From Amycolatopsis australiensis (lineage in GTDB: Bacteria > Actinomycetota > Actinomycetes > Mycobacteriales > Pseudonocardiaceae), in assembly GCF_900119165.1 (NCBI RefSeq), contig NZ_FPJG01000006.1, forward strand, positions 1,984,001-2,048,000: DNA of 64,000 nucleotides, read 5' to 3'. A model generated the notes under the pieces. That model ran no database searches. It worked only from the letters and a program-made list of their open reading frames with translations, and was not told the DNA's origin. Position 1 is the stretch's first letter, and each line of letters opens with the position of its first letter. The position numbers and the translations under genes are program-made. Shown one piece after another: positions 61,186-64,000 of this stretch.

Positions 61186-62040
61186 GTGGAGCGCACTGAG
61201 CTGGTGCGGGAGCTGAAGACGCTGCGCAAGGGCCGCGGCCTGGCGGGCCGCATCGAGGACCGGGTGGGCCCGGTGCTGCGCTCGGCGTGCGCGATCTCGG
61301 AGAACGACGGATGGGTGGCGATCCGCGCGAAGGTGACGGGCAGGCTGTCGGAGCTGTCGTCCCAGCTGCCGGAGGATCTCCGCCTGGCGGCGTTGGCGGC
61401 CTTCGCGATCACGCCGGAGGCCCGCCAGCCGCTGTACCAGGAGAGGGTCCGCTGGGCGGCATCAAGGGTGGACCGCGACCCGAGAACGGTGCGGCGCCGG
61501 GTGGACGAGGCGATCGACCTGCTGGCGGAGCTGGCTTCGGGCGAGCCGGCCGGTTCCTCACCGGACAGGTGGCACACGACGGCGTTGACCGTGGCGGTGG
61601 TGCTCGAGGAACGGCGCGTGTTCGAGCAGCACCGGGTGAAGGCCGAGGAGGACGGCCTCCGGTCGTTCGACCTGGCGGTTCCCGCGGCGGAGGGCTCGGT
61701 GCTGTACGGAGGAACGCTGAGGGAGAGCTCGGTGGAGCTGCCCGGGCCGCTGTCCCGAGGCGAGTCATGGGAGTTCGCTGCGGTGTTCACGGTGGAACCG
61801 GCCGAGAACGTCGTCTACGTCCCGCGCCACCGGTGCGAGGTGTTCGACCTGAGACTGAAGTTCGGCACGAGGAACCCGCCGGAGGTCCTGGCCTTGGACG
61901 GCGCGTTCAAGAGGGACATCACGGACCCGCGGTACCGGGGCCGCCCGCTACAGCCGAACGCGGCGGGGGAGGTGCACGTGCGGTTCCGGCACCTCACGCC
62001 GGGCTTGGCTTATGGCGCCCGGTGGGCGTCCCGGTCGTGA
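61186..62040 (+). CDS. Unknown protein paired with the VWA gene
   Basis: 284 residues from GTG 61186 (AAGGAGAGCAAG upstream). The N-terminal half is helical with a possible HTH (YQERVRWAASRVDRDPRTVR, RRVDEAIDLLAELASG). The C-terminal half is beta-rich (EGSVLYGGTLRESSVELPGP, WEFAAVFTVEPAENVVYVPR). No known family recognised. Its short distance from the VWA gene suggests they act together, perhaps as regulator or sensor. Nothing indicates an enzyme. Confidence 0.6.
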   Translation: MERTELVRELKTLRKGRGLAGRIEDRVGPVLRSACAISENDGWVAIRAKVTGRLSELSSQLPEDLRLAALAAFAITPEARQPLYQERVRWAASRVDRDPRTVRRRVDEAIDLLAELASGEPAGSSPDRWHTTALTVAVVLEERRVFEQHRVKAEEDGLRSFDLAVPAAEGSVLYGGTLRESSVELPGPLSRGESWEFAAVFTVEPAENVVYVPRHRCEVFDLRLKFGTRNPPEVLALDGAFKRDITDPRYRGRPLQPNAAGEVHVRFRHLTPGLAYGARWASRS

Positions 62041-62479
62041 GCTTGCGGCATTCGACTTACGCCGGAAAAGCAAATTCGAAATGCAATAAGGACCGTGGAA
62101 AGTGTGCCCCCGGCAGGATTCGAACCTGCGACACCCGCTTTTGTGGATCATGTCTTCCGTTGATCGCCGAAAGCGATCGACATAGTTCGCTACCTGACGA
62201 TCTCTCGGCTGCGGTGCGCCTGTTCCCGTGGTCATTTGTGATCATCTCGCGACCATTAGCGAGGGTACAGCGTGGCGACGGGCGGGGGAGTTCGGTGCTC
62301 GGTCATGGATTCCGGTCCTGCGCGGGGCGGGCATGAAGGGTCCGTGCTGTCGCCGGTGGCCGCCCGGCAGGGCAGCCACTCTTCCCTCAAGGGTAGCCCG
62401 TCAGTCGCCGTGTCGGACCGCACGGGCACCCAGAATAGGGTGTTCCCCTACCCGGTTCCGTTCAATTCTGGAGCACCGC
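62041..62479. other. Gene-free stretch around the first tRNA-Arg fragment
   Basis: No gene is supported in these 439 bases. It contains the 39-bp tRNA-Arg 3' fragment (62103-62141), followed by 140 A+T-richer bases and then ordinary sequence that probably belongs to the degenerate element and carries the promoter of the RING-finger gene. Confidence 0.6.
62103..62141 (-). repeat. tRNA-Arg 3'-end fragment, att-like repeat copy 1
   Basis: 39 bp identical to 63756-63794. On the minus strand it is the tRNA T-arm (GCAGG-TTCGAAT-CCTGC) and acceptor 3' strand CGGGGGC-A. The anticodon arm is missing beyond it, so it is not a functional tRNA. It is the distal attachment site left by insertion at a tRNA-Arg gene. 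Confidence 0.85.
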
Positions 62480-62773
62480 ATGGACTGCCCGATCTGTGGA
62501 GAACCATTCACCAACGGCGAAACGATCAAGCTGCCGTGCGACCACCTCGTATGCCGGAACTGCCTCACCAATTGGCTGTACAGGCTGTACGAGAATCAGC
62601 CCACGGCGGACGAATGCCCCCTATGTCGCGCAAAGTTCACCAACACGATGGCATTGAGCGGCGACCTGGACGAGTACATCAGGAACACCATCGCGAACTA
62701 CGTGGTCGTGTCGGTGTCCGGCGTGGGCATCGGCGTCCCGCTGACCAACGAGGACATCCAGAACGCGTACTGA
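62480..62773 (+). CDS. RING-finger domain protein
   Basis: 97 residues from ATG 62480 with GGAG nine bases upstream. A full C3HC4 RING: Cys3, Cys6, Cys20, His22, Cys25, Cys28, Cys46, Cys49, in DCPICGEPF, LPCDHLVCRNC and ECPLCRAKF. Spacing is C-x2-C-x13-C-x-H-x2-C-x2-C-x17-C-x2-C. The C-terminal 45 residues (ALSGDLDEYIRNTIANYVVV) have no known domain. RING domains are eukaryotic E3-ligase hallmarks and rare in bacteria. Here it is cargo of a decayed tRNA element. Ubiquitin-like conjugation genes are not in the window, so a zinc-dependent binding role is as likely as ligase activity. Confidence 0.82.
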   Translation: MDCPICGEPFTNGETIKLPCDHLVCRNCLTNWLYRLYENQPTADECPLCRAKFTNTMALSGDLDEYIRNTIANYVVVSVSGVGIGVPLTNEDIQNAY

Positions 62774-63231
62774 CCCCTGTCCCGATCACACACGGAGGAA
62801 GTGGCTACCCGCAGCCGCCAACTGCCGTACTAACCCTCATGCGCAGCAGTTGATCACTGGAAGTCTGGCGGTCGAGAAACTCATTAATTAGTGGGTGGCC
62901 TTTCGGCATCTCGTCGACCTGGCGTCGCCCGATCACGCTGTGTCAACGGGGCACTTTCGGCCTGACCGTCACCTACCTGCTCGGCTGCCCCCTTGACGCG
63001 GCGTGATAGCCCTCCGGGAGGTTGACGAGATGCCGTTTGGCCGCCCACGGACGCAACCGTCGCGCTCGACTCGGCCATCTCGGAGACCTGCCCGTCCGGC
63101 GAGGACATCTTTTCTTCTTGAGCTGCGGCCCCCTGGTGCAGCCGCCGGCCGGTCGCGTGGGTGCCGGAGGCGTGCCCCGCGCGTGCCGGCCGATAGCGGC
63201 GCGGCCCCGGAGGGGCCGCCTTGACCGGGAC
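62774..63231. other. Gene-free stretch inside the decayed element
   Basis: 458 bases without a supported gene. Short frames exist on both strands but none shows a recognisable motif or ribosome site. Probably decayed element sequence, including the lost N-terminal part of the recombinase. Confidence 0.55.
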
Positions 63232-63703
63232 ACCTCGGTCGACTTCGATGCCGGCACGATCCGCTTTTACGGCACCGTGATCCGGGTGACCGGACAAGGT
63301 TTGTTCGTGCAGGACCACACCAAGAGCCGTGCGGGCATGCGCACGATTCGCCCGCCGGCGTGGGGTGATGGACATTCTGAAGCGTCGTCGTGCGGAGGCT
63401 GAGACGCGGTGGGTCTTCCCGTCGGCGACAGGCACTTTGCGGGACCCGGACAACACGCGGGCGCGGTTTCGGATGGTCGTCGAGAAGGCGCCGTACAAGG
63501 GTCTGCATCCGCACGACTTCCGGCACTACGTCGCTGGGGTCCTGGACGATGCCGGCTTGACCGCTCGGGAGATCGCCGACTACCTCGGTCATGAGCGCAT
63601 CAGTACGACGCAAGAGGACTACATGGAACGCGGTGTTGTCGGCGAGGACGTCGGTCCGGCGCTGGAGCGTCCGACGATCGAGCTTCCCAAAGACGAGGGT
63701 TAA
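63232..63703 (+). pseudogene. Tyrosine recombinase (integrase), truncated and frameshifted
   Basis: The C-terminal catalytic domain of a phage-type integrase in two frames. Frame one (to about 63365) has VDFDAGTIRFYGTVIRVTGQ and QDHTKSRAGMRTIRPPA; frame two resumes at about 63365 with VMDILKRRRAEAETRWVFPS, then GLHPHDFRHYVAGVLDDAG (the HxxR), YLGHERISTTQEDYM (His and the Tyr nucleophile). The N-terminal DNA-binding domain and first catalytic Arg are lost. It ends 53 bp before the right att-like repeat, the normal place for a tRNA integrase. It should be inactive. Confidence 0.8.
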
Positions 63704-63726
63704 GCAAGGGTTGGCCAAGCGCGAAG

Positions 63727-63756
63727 CCCCTGGTCATGATCCCGACCAGGGGTTTT
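63727..63756 (+). terminator. Rho-independent terminator after the recombinase pseudogene
   Basis: CCCCTGGTC and GACCAGGGG form a perfect 9-bp stem with an 8-nt loop followed by TTTT, directly before the second tRNA fragment. Confidence 0.88.
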
Positions 63757-63803
63757 GTGCCCCCGGCAGGATTCGAACCTGCGACACCCGCTTTAGGAGA
63801 GCA
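63756..63803 (-). repeat. tRNA-Arg(CCT) 3' half, att-like repeat copy 2
   Basis: The 39 bp repeated from 62103-62141, plus about nine more bases of tRNA identity. On the minus strand it runs through anticodon loop CTCCTAA (anticodon CCT) and the anticodon stem CTGCT/AGCGG, then T-arm and acceptor 3' side. The D-arm and 5' acceptor are absent in the following 200 bp. So it too is a fragment, and the intact gene should lie past base 64000. Confidence 0.75.
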
Positions 63804-64000
63804 GTCAACAGCGTTGACTGTGGCCTCTACCTGCAACTTTGTCCTCACGGTTCTCTGTGGTGCCCTCCTGAGCATCGCCAGGCACCAGCGTTTCGGGTCA
63901 CGAAATGGGCCATGAGATCCCGGCCCGGCGCCCGGGCGTGTCGCGGCTTCCGGTCCCACTCCAGCGGGCGTCGAGCACGCAAGTCGATCACGCCTGGCGG

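Larger units (their letters stand above)
62103..63794. mobile_element. Decayed integrative element in tRNA-Arg
   Basis: About 1.65 kb bounded by direct repeats at 62103-62141 and 63756-63794. It contains a RING-finger gene and, next to the right repeat, a frameshifted tyrosine recombinase. The rest of the original element is gone, and the site is probably no longer mobile on its own. Confidence 0.7.

Noticed and set aside
62103..62141. Complete tRNA gene
   Set aside because: Only the T-arm and acceptor 3' strand are present; the anticodon arm, D-arm and 5' acceptor are missing.

Overview
The window is high-GC actinobacterial chromosome. Codon usage, gene families (WhiB, SARP, PknB-type kinase, F420-dependent Ddn-type reductase, LigD-POL, SenSR/HbpS-type module) and gene order suggest a Pseudonocardiales member such as Amycolatopsis. 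The genus is an inference.

Region 1 (1-12.5 kb) is ordinary chromosome. It starts with an aryl-CoA degradation cluster: an acyl-CoA dehydrogenase start, a monooxygenase/old-yellow-enzyme fusion, RidA and a PaaX regulator. Then come a GNAT enzyme, a very short P450-like protein, a MarR/deazaflavin-reductase pair, an acyltransferase, a LysR/flavin-oxidase pair, an MpaB-type protein and a stand-alone LigD polymerase domain. A 30-bp hairpin repeat array lies between convergent genes near 6 kb.

Region 2 (about 12.52-27.15 kb) is an integrated conjugative-type element (AICE-like). It carries a large serine recombinase, an FtsK/TraB-type translocase operon with DUF2637-like, WhiB and excisionase genes, XRE regulators, a Nudix protein, and a clearly A+T-richer cargo gene for a 1322-residue Mrr-nuclease/NACHT protein (candidate antiphage NLR). 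Both junctions fall inside one copy of the same host intergenic repeat, so the empty site can be rebuilt by eye.

Region 3 (27.3-38.9 kb) has a tightly overlapping operon: MDR dehydrogenase, divergent PTPS homologue, glycosyltransferase, methyltransferase, UPF0104 membrane protein and GTP cyclohydrolase II. It is flanked by a CDP-alcohol phosphatidyltransferase and a creatininase-family hydrolase. The cyclohydrolase has Met117 where riboflavin-pathway enzymes have the key Tyr; this is the change known to make the enzyme stop at the formylated pyrimidine FAPy. The creatininase-family neighbour is a plausible deformylase. I read this as an uncharacterised GTP-derived pyrimidine/pterin pathway whose product may be glycosylated, methylated and membrane-linked. 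An IMPase, a receptor Ser/Thr kinase, a paralogous glycosyltransferase, a DUF4231 protein and an ECF sigma factor follow.

Region 4 (38.9-49.8 kb) has a secreted GH92 mannosidase behind a perfect 14-bp palindrome, an HbpS/SenS/SenR-type haem-sensing set, a deaminase-like amidohydrolase, a LysR/MFS pair, and an aminotransferase/XRE-cupin pair.

Region 5 (49.9-55.9 kb) is a four-gene TIR / KGGVGR-variant ATPase / winged-helix-like / dual P-loop HerA-type ATPase operon, ending at a strong terminator. It looks like an NTP-dependent conflict (immune) system.

Region 6 (56-62 kb) holds a small secreted peptide, an XRE-TPR regulator, an AfsR-type SARP, a VWA protein and an unknown partner. Region 7 (62.1-64 kb) is the wreck of an element at a tRNA-Arg(CCT) 3' end: two 39-bp att-like repeats, a RING-finger gene and a frameshifted tyrosine recombinase. 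The second repeat suggests another element continues beyond the window.
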